Of a DNA stretch of 35,830 nucleotides, positions 9,366 to 19,141 are shown piece by piece. The stretch's first letter is position 1. Each line of letters begins with the position of its first letter. The stretch covers positions 5,927 to 41,756 of the forward strand of contig PMQB01000249.1 of assembly GCA_003169195.1 (NCBI GenBank). Direction: 5' to 3'. This DNA comes from Bryobacterales bacterium (lineage in GTDB: Bacteria; Acidobacteriota; Terriglobia; Bryobacterales; Bryobacteraceae). A program made the translations under genes and the position numbers. Under the pieces are notes generated by a model. That model did no database searches, was not told the DNA's origin, and was given only the letters and a program-made list of their open reading frames with translations.

Positions 9366-10282
9366 TTATCAATCTCCGCCTGTGTGCGCGCCAATTCCAG
9401 CAGGAGCGCCGTTAATTGCTGCTTGTACTCGTTTTCCTCCATGGCAGCTTTCTCATATTTCAGCCGGTCAATCTTCGCTTCCAAATCTTCTTTCTTGCTC
9501 ACCAGCTTTTGTTTTTCAGGCCCCAGTACTTTTGCGCCTTCTGTGCGCGCATGAATCAAAATGAAGGATGCGGCCAGCAATCCTTGTCCATTCTCCGGTT
9601 TCGGATCACGCACGCCGTTCGTGTTCGCGGTATCGGTGATAATGGCGTGCTCTGTGGCCAGCAACTTCTCCGCTTCAAAGTAAGCGGTTGTTTTGCGATC
9701 GGCATAGCGAAACGCTTCTAACGCTGAAATGGACCCGTTCTTATCGGTGTCCGCACTCGGATCGTGCAACGCATCCACCCAATAACGCGCAAAGACCGGA
9801 GCGTTCTTCTCTGTCCCTGATTTTGTCGCGGAGATGACGACGCGATCTTTCTTAGCTAGCGCCGTGAGTGAAGCGCCGCTACAACTGGTCATATTTACTA
9901 CCAGCTGCCGATGCGCGGTTATCCGATTCAACGCCTTGGCCAATTCCACTGCCGTCATGTCAGGTCCAGGCAAATTAATCTTGTAATCCACACCGTCAAA
10001 GCTTCCATGCCCAATTAGAAAGAGCGCAAAGCTATCGGTCGCGCTGCTTTCGCTCGCCACCTTGTTCAAGGCTTGTTCCACCTGCTGCTTCGTAGCAGAA
10101 GATCCACTCAAAGTGATGACGTGTGCATCGACTCCCGTGTTTAATTCATGATCCAAATCCTGCGCCCATTTGACAAACTGCTTGTCATATTCAGGATCGC
10201 CTCCCAAACCAGCAACAGTAACGAAGTAATTAGCAGCATGCGCAACGAAACACCCGCACAGTAGTAGAAGACAAATCTTCAT
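9362..10282 (-). CDS. Clan CD (caspase/legumain C13-like) cysteine peptidase with EF-hand-like loop, secreted
   Basis: Likely start MKICLLLLCGCFVAHA (ATG at 10282, overlapping the stop of the upstream gene) gives a signal peptide; the longer ORF start at 10363 overlaps the upstream gene. His-Gly in FALFLIGHGSFDG (His codon 10007-10009), Cys in VVNMTSCSGAS (codon 9881-9883); DTDKNGSISALE loop; C-terminal coiled coil. Confidence 0.75.
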   Translation of the reverse strand: MKICLLLLCGCFVAHAANYFVTVAGLGGDPEYDKQFVKWAQDLDHELNTGVDAHVITLSGSSATKQQVEQALNKVASESSATDSFALFLIGHGSFDGVDYKINLPGPDMTAVELAKALNRITAHRQLVVNMTSCSGASLTALAKKDRVVISATKSGTEKNAPVFARYWVDALHDPSADTDKNGSISALEAFRYADRKTTAYFEAEKLLATEHAIITDTANTNGVRDPKPENGQGLLAASFILIHARTEGAKVLGPEKQKLVSKKEDLEAKIDRLKYEKAAMEENEYKQQLTALLLELARTQAEIDK

Positions 10283-12534
10283 ACCACGCCCCACCGTCTG
10301 CGCAAAAGCCACTCTGTCGATTTCAGACCTAGGACAAGCAAGAAAACAGCGGGCATATCCCAAATCTCTTTCGTTTCGCGGCCAGTGATACCCGCCTCAG
10401 AGAATGAGATCTCTTTGGTCAGCGCTTTTGCGTCGCCCGGCGCATAATAGCGGCCGCCTGTCTGCTCTGCCAACTTTCTCAACAGTTCTTTATTCTGTTC
10501 TCGATGAAAGTTTTCAGCTTGCCCATCTTCGCGCCGAAACGTCAAGGCATCCTTGCCTAAGATCTTGTCACCCTGTCTTGCAGAAACTTCGGCCACGTAT
10601 GAGCCGGATTTCAATGCTTGCCAGTCGGCCGCGTACACCCCAGCCGTCAGGGGATCAGGATGCAGAGCCACGGTCTCTGACGAACCATCAGGATTAATGA
10701 TCTTCGCTTCCACCTGCGCATCACTCGCTGGCTGATATTGCTGATCTCTCACTTCGGCACGCAATGCTACGTTCCCTTCATCCTCAAGGTTTTCATCGGG
10801 AGTAGACGCCACAACTCGAGTGGGAGTTGCACCCACTACCCACCGCAGTAATTGCCTCCAGAATGTCTCCTGACTCACGTCCCCCAGCGGTTGTTGCATT
10901 CGCCATCGCCAACTGCCGGAAGTAGCGAAGACGCCGCTCCGCCCACGTCCGTAGTTTTCCGTTACTAACAAAGGAAGCCGTTTGCCACCGACGTCAACGT
11001 TCGCTAACACGACGGCGCCGGGTTTGGGAATGCCCATATCCTGATAATTTGCGAGATACGGCAGAATATCCCAATGCCGATTACTCTTTTCGGCATCATC
11101 TTCGATACGGCAAAGGAGGCTGCGCTTTCCCGCATCCGTCAGCTCCGCCGCTACAAAATTCCGTTGGAATGTGTCTTTCCGCTGCGGTAATTGAACGGGC
11201 AGCAGATCAGCAAACGGCGCCACATTATAACCACCGTCCGATAATGATGAGCGTCCAGCCAGAAATAATAGTCCTCCGCCGCGCCGATCGACAAAGTCTT
11301 TGATGGCCTGCGCCTGGCCCGCAGTGAAAAACGCTTCTTCGACGCTGCCTAGAATGATGCCTTCATACTCAAACAAATCTTCAGGCTTGCTCGGAAATCC
11401 TTCCGCTAACTCCTCTGGATTGCTAATGCCCTGCCGGTAAATCTTGTTCTGCGTGGTTCGCAGCATGGAGACGACGCTGATGGCTGGATCGTCATCCACC
11501 GCGCGGCGTAGAAACTTATACTCCCAGCGCGGTTCGCCTTCCACATAAAGCACGCGGTGTTTACCGCTTGTCACTAACAGCACGCGCGTGAGCTTGTTGT
11601 TTTCCAAATTTTGCTCACCGGGCAAAGGATCAAGGCGAACCTCCAAACTTTTCACACCACTCGCCCCGGCGCTGAACTCCAGAGTTTCCACTTGCTTGCC
11701 AGTGCCGCTGAAGACGATATCGCGAGAGGCCAAAACTTTGCCGCCGCCGGACAGATTCAAATGAGTGCGTTTTCCGCCAAAGCCGTTTTGCCGGATGGTT
11801 ACCTGCGCCTCCAAACGTGAGCCTTCCAGCGCCTTATTCGACACTTCAAAACCGTCCAACTCTACATCCGACGCAAGTTCCGTTTTGCCAAAACCGATCG
11901 TGTTTACGGGCAACCGGCGCCGTTGGAGTTCGGTCATGGTTTTGAGGTCGATGCCGCCTGCATTATCGGCACCGTCACTCACGAGAACAATCGCCCCAAT
12001 GGGCAGCGTGGCCGCTTCATCGGCAAGTTGTTGCAGCCCTCTGCCGATCTGGGTAGCTGACTGTTGCGCAGTCAATTGGGAAAGCGCATCAATGCGATCA
12101 ACTGAGGCACCAAGCCGGTACACCCTTACTTGATAATGGCTTTGCAAGTCTTTCAAGAGACCGCCCTCAAGCAAGTGCACCGCTTCCTGCTGACGCGATT
12201 GACCCGTGTCTTTCAGACCCATGCTGCGGCTATCGTCCACCACTACCGCAATAATATTTTGATTTTGTTTGAGTGCGGTCACCGAAATAGCCGGTTGCCA
12301 GAGTAGTAGTAACAATAGGGCGAGCAAAGCCCAATCGAGCGCCCACAACGCTACCCGCCGATAGCCTTGCAGCGCTTTCGTGAAATGCGCTTTCGGCTTT
12401 AGCAAAAACACGGCCAAGCCTACCGCCGCCGCCAAAATAGCCAGCACCAGCACCCAGCGCGGCCACGAACCTAGCAGCACAAGTTGACCCTTCGAAAAAA
12501 CGCTGAGCGGATATTTGAAGAAGAATTCAAACAT
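10279..12534 (-). CDS. VWA domain / glutamine amidotransferase-like membrane protein
   Basis: 751 aa; two N-terminal TMs plus C-terminal TM; VWA-type 'IIAVVVDDSRSMGLKD' and 'AIVLVSDGADNAGG'; later class I glutamine amidotransferase-like fold segment 'FVDRRGGGLLFLAGRSSLSDGGY'. Confidence 0.85.
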   Translation of the reverse strand: MFEFFFKYPLSVFSKGQLVLLGSWPRWVLVLAILAAAVGLAVFLLKPKAHFTKALQGYRRVALWALDWALLALLLLLLWQPAISVTALKQNQNIIAVVVDDSRSMGLKDTGQSRQQEAVHLLEGGLLKDLQSHYQVRVYRLGASVDRIDALSQLTAQQSATQIGRGLQQLADEAATLPIGAIVLVSDGADNAGGIDLKTMTELQRRRLPVNTIGFGKTELASDVELDGFEVSNKALEGSRLEAQVTIRQNGFGGKRTHLNLSGGGKVLASRDIVFSGTGKQVETLEFSAGASGVKSLEVRLDPLPGEQNLENNKLTRVLLVTSGKHRVLYVEGEPRWEYKFLRRAVDDDPAISVVSMLRTTQNKIYRQGISNPEELAEGFPSKPEDLFEYEGIILGSVEEAFFTAGQAQAIKDFVDRRGGGLLFLAGRSSLSDGGYNVAPFADLLPVQLPQRKDTFQRNFVAAELTDAGKRSLLCRIEDDAEKSNRHWDILPYLANYQDMGIPKPGAVVLANVDVGGKRLPLLVTENYGRGRSGVFATSGSWRWRMQQPLGDVSQETFWRQLLRWVVGATPTRVVASTPDENLEDEGNVALRAEVRDQQYQPASDAQVEAKIINPDGSSETVALHPDPLTAGVYAADWQALKSGSYVAEVSARQGDKILGKDALTFRREDGQAENFHREQNKELLRKLAEQTGGRYYAPGDAKALTKEISFSEAGITGRETKEIWDMPAVFLLVLGLKSTEWLLRRRWGVV

Positions 12535-12549
12535 GTGCAGTGATCAATC

Positions 12550-13428
12550 CTAATGTGTCATGGCGTAAACGAGATAGTCGACGCCAATGCGAAAACCTAA
12601 AGCAGAATACTGCTCCGGATAACGAGGATCGTCGGCATTCTCCCATGAATCTCCCAAATCCATGTTGTGGCAAATAGCCACCATGACGCGCTGCTTATCG
12701 TCATAGATGCCGCGCCATCGTGGGATAAAGCCATCCTTTTCAGGAATGCGGTGCGTTACGGTCACCTGCATGCCAGGCACTTGATAACGGTCGTCAAGAT
12801 CGTAGACAGTGTGGAAGATCGGATCACTGTTAGGCAAATCCACGATCGGGCGATCGGGAAATACTTTCTTCATGCTTCTGGTAAACGTATCCCACTCTTC
12901 ACTGCCGTGAAAATCGTCGCACATAAAGAAGCCGCCGCGTAGCAGAAAATCGCGCAGTTTGGCGGCCTGAAAATCCGTCAGGTCCCAATGCCCGACTTCC
13001 ACGCCATAGAGCCACGGCCAGTTGTAAATGTCGTCGCCATCTTCGGCCGCCACCGGTTCTTCTGCCGAGCGCGCTTGTATACGAGTAAGACGGCGCACAG
13101 CGGCAGAAAGGTGACGGTCAGAACGCGGATAATCAATGGTCCAGTTATTCCGGCGGATGCCCCACATGGGAACTGCGCGATACATAAAACGCGCAAAAAC
13201 CCATTCGCCCGGCGTGGCGTAATCGTCAGGAATCGGAAAATCGTTGTATTCCCAAGCTGGATACTCGCGGAAAACGCCAGGTTGTTGCTCTTTGCGTGTC
13301 GTTCGTTTCCCAACGTTGCCGGCATCGTTTGGCAGGGATTCCTGATCGGGCAGAGGAACGGTAGCGCAAATTGCGCTTAAGAGAGCTAGACCCGAAAAAA
13401 CCAGCAGGCAAATGCCACGCGCGCGCAT
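12550..13428 (-). CDS. DUF4159 domain-containing protein, secreted
   Basis: 292 aa; signal peptide; YPRSDRHLSAAVRRLTRI...LRDFLLRGGFFMCDDFHGSEEWDTFTRSMKKVFPDRPIVDLPNSDPIFHTVYDL, DUF4159-type motifs. Confidence 0.85.
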   Translation of the reverse strand: MRARGICLLVFSGLALLSAICATVPLPDQESLPNDAGNVGKRTTRKEQQPGVFREYPAWEYNDFPIPDDYATPGEWVFARFMYRAVPMWGIRRNNWTIDYPRSDRHLSAAVRRLTRIQARSAEEPVAAEDGDDIYNWPWLYGVEVGHWDLTDFQAAKLRDFLLRGGFFMCDDFHGSEEWDTFTRSMKKVFPDRPIVDLPNSDPIFHTVYDLDDRYQVPGMQVTVTHRIPEKDGFIPRWRGIYDDKQRVMVAICHNMDLGDSWENADDPRYPEQYSALGFRIGVDYLVYAMTH

Positions 13429-13475
13429 AGGTATTCAGTGGCTGGCGCCAGAATAGCATGGCCAAACCAGACTAA

Positions 13476-14330
13476 TTACACGGTGCAAATATCTATGGCT
13501 TCGGCGAGCGAGGTGAGAGGGTCGCGTACCGGCGTGTATTCGTGTGAAATCACACCGGTGAAACCCAAATCCGCAATGGCCTGCGCCACTACCCGGTAAT
13601 TCAGCTCCTGCGTTTGATCAATTTCGTGCCGTCCCGGATTTCCACCGGTGTGAAAGTGCGCCAAATATTGGAAGTTTTCGCGAATGGTTCGCACAATATC
13701 GCCTTCCATAATCTGCAAATGGTAAATGTCGTACAAAAGTTTTACGCGCGGTGAATTGACTCGCTTCACAACACCCACGCCCCACGAAGTGTGGTCGCAC
13801 ATGTAATCTTTGTGGTTCACCTTGCTGTTCAGGAGTTCCATGCAGATGGTGACGCCCTTGTCTTCCGCTTGGGCTTTGACCTTATTTAAAAAGGTGACGC
13901 AGTTGTCGGCGCCTAAGTCATCTGACATGCCGCGGCGATTGCCGGAAAATGTGATGACATTCGGGCAGCCGGCTGCGGCGGCGATATCAATCGCTTCGCG
14001 CAGGGTCTTTTCGATGCGGTCGTGATTTTCTGTTCTGTTCAGCGCATCGGGAATCGTCCCGCCGAACGGCGGCGGCATCATTGTCGGCACTAATCCATAT
14101 TTTTTCAGGATGGACCAATCTTCCGGTTTGACTAAATCAAAACCGTAGATGCCCAAGTTGGCAGCCTCGCGACACATGTCATCCATAGACATTTGCTTGC
14201 CGCGAAAAACACCCGCCGTCACGCCCTGCTTGAGGCGCCCTTTCCGTTTTGCCGGCGCAGGGGCCAAATCTTGCGCACCCAACGCGATAGCCGCGCTAGC
14301 TATGGCTGGAAGAAAACCACGTCGCTTCAT
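13476..14330 (-). CDS. TIM-barrel sugar isomerase / hydroxypyruvate isomerase-like protein, probably Tat-exported
   Basis: 284 aa; N-terminus MKRRGFLPAIASAAIALGA is Tat-like; VTICMELLNSKVNHKDYMCDHTSWGVGVVKRVNSPRVKLLYDIYHLQIMEGDIVRTI is AP-endonuclease-2 TIM-barrel/Hyi-like. Confidence 0.85.
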   Translation of the reverse strand: MKRRGFLPAIASAAIALGAQDLAPAPAKRKGRLKQGVTAGVFRGKQMSMDDMCREAANLGIYGFDLVKPEDWSILKKYGLVPTMMPPPFGGTIPDALNRTENHDRIEKTLREAIDIAAAAGCPNVITFSGNRRGMSDDLGADNCVTFLNKVKAQAEDKGVTICMELLNSKVNHKDYMCDHTSWGVGVVKRVNSPRVKLLYDIYHLQIMEGDIVRTIRENFQYLAHFHTGGNPGRHEIDQTQELNYRVVAQAIADLGFTGVISHEYTPVRDPLTSLAEAIDICTV

Positions 14331-14441
14331 TCCTAATCACCTTCGCCATTGATTCTATGCTGAAGCGTCTCGCGTGTTATGCTGATCGCACGTGGGACCA
14401 AGTAACCGCCCGCGAATTTCCCCGTTTTTTGATCGCCGACC

Positions 14442-15167
14442 GTGACTGTAGAAGAGCATCTGGCGAGCACGCAATCCATCGCCAACCTAATTGACCAAAC
14501 GCTGCTGAAACCGGAAGCAAGCGGCGACGATATCGTTCGCCTCTGCCGCGAAGCCGCTGAACATAGCTTCTGTTCTGTTTGCATAAACCCGCATTGGGTT
14601 CGTTTGGCTCGCACCACATTGGGCCGCTCCTGTGTTCGCGTTTGTACAGTGATTGGTTTTCCGCTGGGTGCCAACAGGACCGAGGTGAAATCCGCAGAAG
14701 CGCGGTTGGCTTTGAGCGAAGGCGCGACTGAAATTGACATGGTTCAGAACGTTGGCGCGTTACGCTCGGCAGACCTCGATACCGTACAAAGCGAGATTGC
14801 TGAATTGGCTGAGATCGCACATGGAAGCAAAGCGCTGCTGAAGGTTATTCTCGAAACCTGCCTGCTGAATGACGATCAGAAGCGCGTTAGCTGCCACCTT
14901 GCCATTGCGGCCAAAGCGGATTTTGTTAAAACCTCCACCGGCTTCTCAACCTCGGGAGCCACTGAGGACGATATTCGGTTGATGCGAGCGGCCGTTGGGC
15001 CTGCAGTCGGAGTGAAAGCGTCCGGTGGTATTCGTTCGCTGGAGGCGCTGAGCCGCATGGTGGCGGCAGGCGCAACTCGGATCGGCACCAGTTCCGGTGT
15101 TCAGATTTTGCGCGAATTTCGCGAAGGCGCTGCTACTTCGCAAACCACCAATCCGGGCGCTTATTAG
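14442..15167 (+). CDS. deoC: Deoxyribose-phosphate aldolase
   Basis: IDQTLLKPEA, CINPHWV, VIGFPLGA, EIDMVQNVG, LKVILETCLL, FVKTSTGF, GVKASGGIRS; GTG start. Confidence 0.95.
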   Translation: MTVEEHLASTQSIANLIDQTLLKPEASGDDIVRLCREAAEHSFCSVCINPHWVRLARTTLGRSCVRVCTVIGFPLGANRTEVKSAEARLALSEGATEIDMVQNVGALRSADLDTVQSEIAELAEIAHGSKALLKVILETCLLNDDQKRVSCHLAIAAKADFVKTSTGFSTSGATEDDIRLMRAAVGPAVGVKASGGIRSLEALSRMVAAGATRIGTSSGVQILREFREGAATSQTTNPGAY

Positions 15168-16958
15168 ATGAAGCAAACGCCCAAAGCGCAGGTGCGGTTC
15201 CGTGAACGCGCCGAACTTCTCGACTTCCTTTTGGAAGTGAGTGCCGTTACGGCCGAGACGCTGGATCTAGATCGCTTGCTGGCCAATGTCGCCGACATCG
15301 TCAAAGACGTAGTGCCGCATGAGCTGTTTGCCATTCTTCTCTACAACGAACGCACCCGCACATTGCGCATGCGCTACTCCATTGGGCATCGCGATGAAGT
15401 GGCGAAAAACCTTACCATTCCGCTCGGCGAAGGTCTAACAGGTACGGCCGCAGGCGCGCGCCAACCAATACTTGTTCACGACGTTCGCGCGGATGCGCGT
15501 TACTTGAACGCCCTGGACGCAGTGCGAGCCGAACTCGCCGTGCCGATGCTCGTGCGCAGCAAACTGGTGGGCGTAATCGATCTTCAATCGACGCGCCCGA
15601 ACGCCTTTACTGAGCAGCATCGCTCGCTGCTCGTGCTCATCGCGAGCCGCGTGGCCACGGCAATTGACAACGCTCGGCTTTACCGGCGTGTCGAGCGGCA
15701 GAACCGGACGCTGCGGGTTCTGGCTCATCTTTCGCAGGAATTCAGTTCGATTCTCGAGATTGATGAGTTGCTTACCAAGATCGCGGTCACGATTCGCGCG
15801 CTGATCAACTTCGATTCGTTCACGATCTTCCTGGTGGACGAACAGCAGAAGTTGTTGCGCTGCCGGTTCAGCCAGCGCTACGACCAAAAGGCAACTACTC
15901 AGAATGTACCTTTGGGGAAAGGCATTACTGGAGCGGCTGCCGAATCGAGACAAGTCGTAGTGGTGGGTGACGTAACAAAAGATGTGCGGTACATTGCCAG
16001 CGAAACGGAAATTCGCTCGGAAGTGGCTGTTCCGCTGGTTCTACATGACCGAGTGATTGGCGTGATGGATTTGGAAAGCGAGCGCCCTTCGTTCTTCACG
16101 GACGATCACGTGCGCGCGCTTTCTTTGCTGGCGCCGCAGATTGCCACATCGGTCGAAAACGCGCGTTTGTACGGCGAACTAGCGCAACGCGAACAACGGA
16201 TGGAGCAAGATCTGCACGCGGCCTTTAAGCTTCAGTCGGTTTTAGTGCCGCGCACGATGTCGGATGTGGATGGTGTGGAGGTCGGCATCAAGACCAGGCC
16301 GGCGCGGCAGATCAGTGGAGATTTCTACGATTTCTTTGAACATAGCAATGAGTACGCGCTGATTGCCTTCGGCGATGTAAGTGGCAAGGGCGCAGCCGCC
16401 GCACTCTATGCCGCGCTGATTTCGGGCTTATTGCGCATTCTTGCCCCGCGCCGCCGCAGCCCTTCCGACCTGATGAAGGCGCTGAACGAAGCGTTGCTCG
16501 AACGCAAGGTTGATGCGCAATACGCCACGCTGTCGCTCATTACGTGGGCCGCCAAAACACGGACCTTCAGTGTTGTGAGTGCGGGTACTCTGCCCCCCAT
16601 GCTTTACCGCAGCGGCAAAATTATCGAACTGCAAACCGAGGGCGTTCCTATTGGTCTGCTGGAAGATCAGCAATACGATCAGGTCACGATTGAGGCTCAG
16701 CCCAACGATTTTCTGCTTCTCTATTCAGACGGCGTGGAAGATCAGCTAGGCAAAGATGCCGCCTCGGTGGATGAAGTGACCGCTAGTGAAAAAGACATGG
16801 AAACGTACGGACGCACCCGCTTGGAAAAAGTTTTGAAAGCCAATCATCAAAAATCGCCGCAACAAGTGGCGGAGAAAATATTCACCGATATTGACAACTT
16901 CCGCGGCGCTACCTCACTGACTGACGATCAGACGATCATCGCGTTGCGGGTCCTATAA
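15168..16958 (+). CDS. GAF-GAF-SpoIIE/PP2C phosphatase (RsbU-like)
   Basis: 596 aa; two GAF-type repeats (IPLGEGLTGTAAGARQPILVHDV and VPLGKGITGAAAESRQVVVVGDV); C-terminal QISGDFYDFFEHS...FGDVSGKGAAAALYAA...LLLYSDGVEDQ. Confidence 0.93.
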   Translation: MKQTPKAQVRFRERAELLDFLLEVSAVTAETLDLDRLLANVADIVKDVVPHELFAILLYNERTRTLRMRYSIGHRDEVAKNLTIPLGEGLTGTAAGARQPILVHDVRADARYLNALDAVRAELAVPMLVRSKLVGVIDLQSTRPNAFTEQHRSLLVLIASRVATAIDNARLYRRVERQNRTLRVLAHLSQEFSSILEIDELLTKIAVTIRALINFDSFTIFLVDEQQKLLRCRFSQRYDQKATTQNVPLGKGITGAAAESRQVVVVGDVTKDVRYIASETEIRSEVAVPLVLHDRVIGVMDLESERPSFFTDDHVRALSLLAPQIATSVENARLYGELAQREQRMEQDLHAAFKLQSVLVPRTMSDVDGVEVGIKTRPARQISGDFYDFFEHSNEYALIAFGDVSGKGAAAALYAALISGLLRILAPRRRSPSDLMKALNEALLERKVDAQYATLSLITWAAKTRTFSVVSAGTLPPMLYRSGKIIELQTEGVPIGLLEDQQYDQVTIEAQPNDFLLLYSDGVEDQLGKDAASVDEVTASEKDMETYGRTRLEKVLKANHQKSPQQVAEKIFTDIDNFRGATSLTDDQTIIALRVL

Positions 16959-16961
16959 GAG

Positions 16962-18203
16962 ATGTTTCAGTATCTCCAGGGACAACTCTATTGCGAACAG
17001 GTCGATCTCAAGACACTCGCCGCACAGCATGGTACACCCGCTTACGTTTATTCCAAGAATGCCATCCTGGAGCGCTGGCATGAATATCAGCGAGCGTTGT
17101 GTAGCATTCCAAATCGCGTCTGCTATGCGGTGAAGGCGAATTCGAACCTTGCGGTACTGGCGACTCTGGCGCGGGCCGGCGCTGGCTTCGATATCGTCTC
17201 AGGCGGCGAACTGTTTCGCGTACTCAAGGCAGGCGGTGATCCGGCGTCCGTCGTTTTTTCAGGGGTGGGTAAAACCGCGAACGAAATTTCGTTTGCGCTA
17301 GAGCGTGGCATACATAGTTTCAACTGTGAGTCGGAGGCGGAGATCGCGTTAATCTCGCAAATCGCGTCCGCCAGCGGCCTCAAAGCATCCATCGCCTTGC
17401 GCGTGAATCCCGACGTTAACGCGAAAACGCATCCGTATATTTCCACGGGCCTGCGCGAACATAAATTCGGCGTCGATATCAATGCAGCCGAAGACATCTA
17501 CCGGCGCGCTGCCCTGCTTCCCGGCATCACGGCGGAAGGGGTGAGCTGCCACATCGGCTCGCAGCTCTTAGAACTTGATCCACTGTTGGAGGCGGCCGAT
17601 AAAACGCTCGCCTTGGTGGCTCGTCTGCGGGAGGGCGGTTTACCCATTCGCTTTCTTGATCTTGGCGGCGGTCTCGGCGTTAAATACCGACCGAACGAAC
17701 GCAATGCCAGCATCGCCGACTTCGCGGCTCGCTTACGGCCTAAACTCGAATCCTTGAATCTGACGCTGATGCTCGAACCGGGCCGGTCCATCGTCGCGGA
17801 AGCTGGGATTTTGCTCACCCAGGTGTTGCTCATTAAGCGGAACGGCCAGAAGACTTTCGTGATTGTCGACGGCGCGATGAACGATCTGCTCCGACCTGCG
17901 CTTTATCAGGCTCATCACGAAGTCACACCGGTGATCGAAATGCCGGCCGAAACAATGACCGCCGACGTTGTTGGGCCTGTTTGTGAAACTGGCGACTTCT
18001 TCGCGCGTGATCGTCGCCTCCCTGCACTCCAGCCAGGCGACCTCATCGCTCTCCGCACTGCCGGTGCCTATGGCTTCGTTCTCTCTTCGAACTACAACTC
18101 TCGTCCTCGCCCATGCGAGCTTCTGATTGATGGACGGCGCGTCTTTGTCGCCCGCAGTCGCGAGACCTTCGACGATCTCATGCGTGGCGAATCGCTACCA
18201 TAG
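16962..18203 (+). CDS. lysA: Diaminopimelate decarboxylase
   Basis: YAVKANSNLAVL (PLP lysine), GFDIVSGGEL, CHIGSQLLE, LGGGLGVKY, LEPGRSIVAEAG, GPVCETGDFFA. Confidence 0.95.
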   Translation: MFQYLQGQLYCEQVDLKTLAAQHGTPAYVYSKNAILERWHEYQRALCSIPNRVCYAVKANSNLAVLATLARAGAGFDIVSGGELFRVLKAGGDPASVVFSGVGKTANEISFALERGIHSFNCESEAEIALISQIASASGLKASIALRVNPDVNAKTHPYISTGLREHKFGVDINAAEDIYRRAALLPGITAEGVSCHIGSQLLELDPLLEAADKTLALVARLREGGLPIRFLDLGGGLGVKYRPNERNASIADFAARLRPKLESLNLTLMLEPGRSIVAEAGILLTQVLLIKRNGQKTFVIVDGAMNDLLRPALYQAHHEVTPVIEMPAETMTADVVGPVCETGDFFARDRRLPALQPGDLIALRTAGAYGFVLSSNYNSRPRPCELLIDGRRVFVARSRETFDDLMRGESLP

Positions 18204-18208
18204 TCAGA

Positions 18209-19141
18209 ATGGCTCGCTCCACTTGTATCTCGGTAGAAAATCTTCACAAATCCTACGGCGACTTCGAAGCGGTCCGCGGCATTGACCTCGAAGTAAAAAG
18301 CGGTGAGGTGTACGGGCTGCTTGGCCCTAATGGTGCCGGCAAAACAACGACGCTGGAAATCCTGGAAGGCTTGCGGCCGCGCACAAGCGGCGCAGTCTCG
18401 GTTCTAGGTCTCGATCCCGCAGAACAAAGTAACGAAATCAAAGACCGCATCGGGGTTTGCTTGCAGGCTACTAATCTCCCCGACAAGATGAAGGTACATG
18501 AAGCACTAGATCTATTTGCGGCGTTCTACACAAAGAACGCGGACCGTGATCAACTTCTAAAACGGTTGCAGCTTTGGGACAAGAAGGACGCGCTTTACAA
18601 ATCGCTTTCCGGCGGACAGAAACAGCGAGTGGCACTGGCGCTCTCGCTCGTTAACGATCCCAGCCTCCTTTTCCTGGATGAACCTACCACGGGCCTCGAC
18701 CCCCAGGTTCGCCACGAAATCCACAATGTGATTCAGGAACTCAAGGAGGATAAACGCTCGATCCTCATCACCACCCATTACATCGAAGAAGCGGAACGGC
18801 TCTGTGACCGGGTAGCCATTGTTGACGCCGGGAAAATCATCGAACTCGGTACTCCGCGCGAGATTCAAGAACGAGTCCTTGGCCACACGCAAGTGGAGGT
18901 CACAACAGAGCGCCCTTTGCCACTTGAGAACCTTCCGGAAAAAATCCGCAATGAGAAGCATACGTCTCGTTTTGCGGGGCGCACGCTCTCTGTTCAAAGC
19001 CCGACACCTGCGGCACTCATTGTTGAGTTGGTTCGCTGGATTGATCAGCTTGGCTTTGAATTGCAAGACATCCACATGAAGCGTCCCACGCTTGAAGACG
19101 TTTTTATTGAACTTACCGGAAAGCGACTCCGCGAATCATGA
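18209..19141 (+). CDS. ABC transporter ATP-binding protein
   Basis: Walker A GPNGAGKTTT, signature LSGGQKQRVALAL, Walker B LLFLDEPTTGLDP, H-loop ITTHY. Confidence 0.95.
   Translation: MARSTCISVENLHKSYGDFEAVRGIDLEVKSGEVYGLLGPNGAGKTTTLEILEGLRPRTSGAVSVLGLDPAEQSNEIKDRIGVCLQATNLPDKMKVHEALDLFAAFYTKNADRDQLLKRLQLWDKKDALYKSLSGGQKQRVALALSLVNDPSLLFLDEPTTGLDPQVRHEIHNVIQELKEDKRSILITTHYIEEAERLCDRVAIVDAGKIIELGTPREIQERVLGHTQVEVTTERPLPLENLPEKIRNEKHTSRFAGRTLSVQSPTPAALIVELVRWIDQLGFELQDIHMKRPTLEDVFIELTGKRLRES

Noticed and set aside
15435-15953. 172-aa minus-strand ORF inside the GAF-phosphatase gene
   Set aside because: Antisense shadow ORF with no domain signature.
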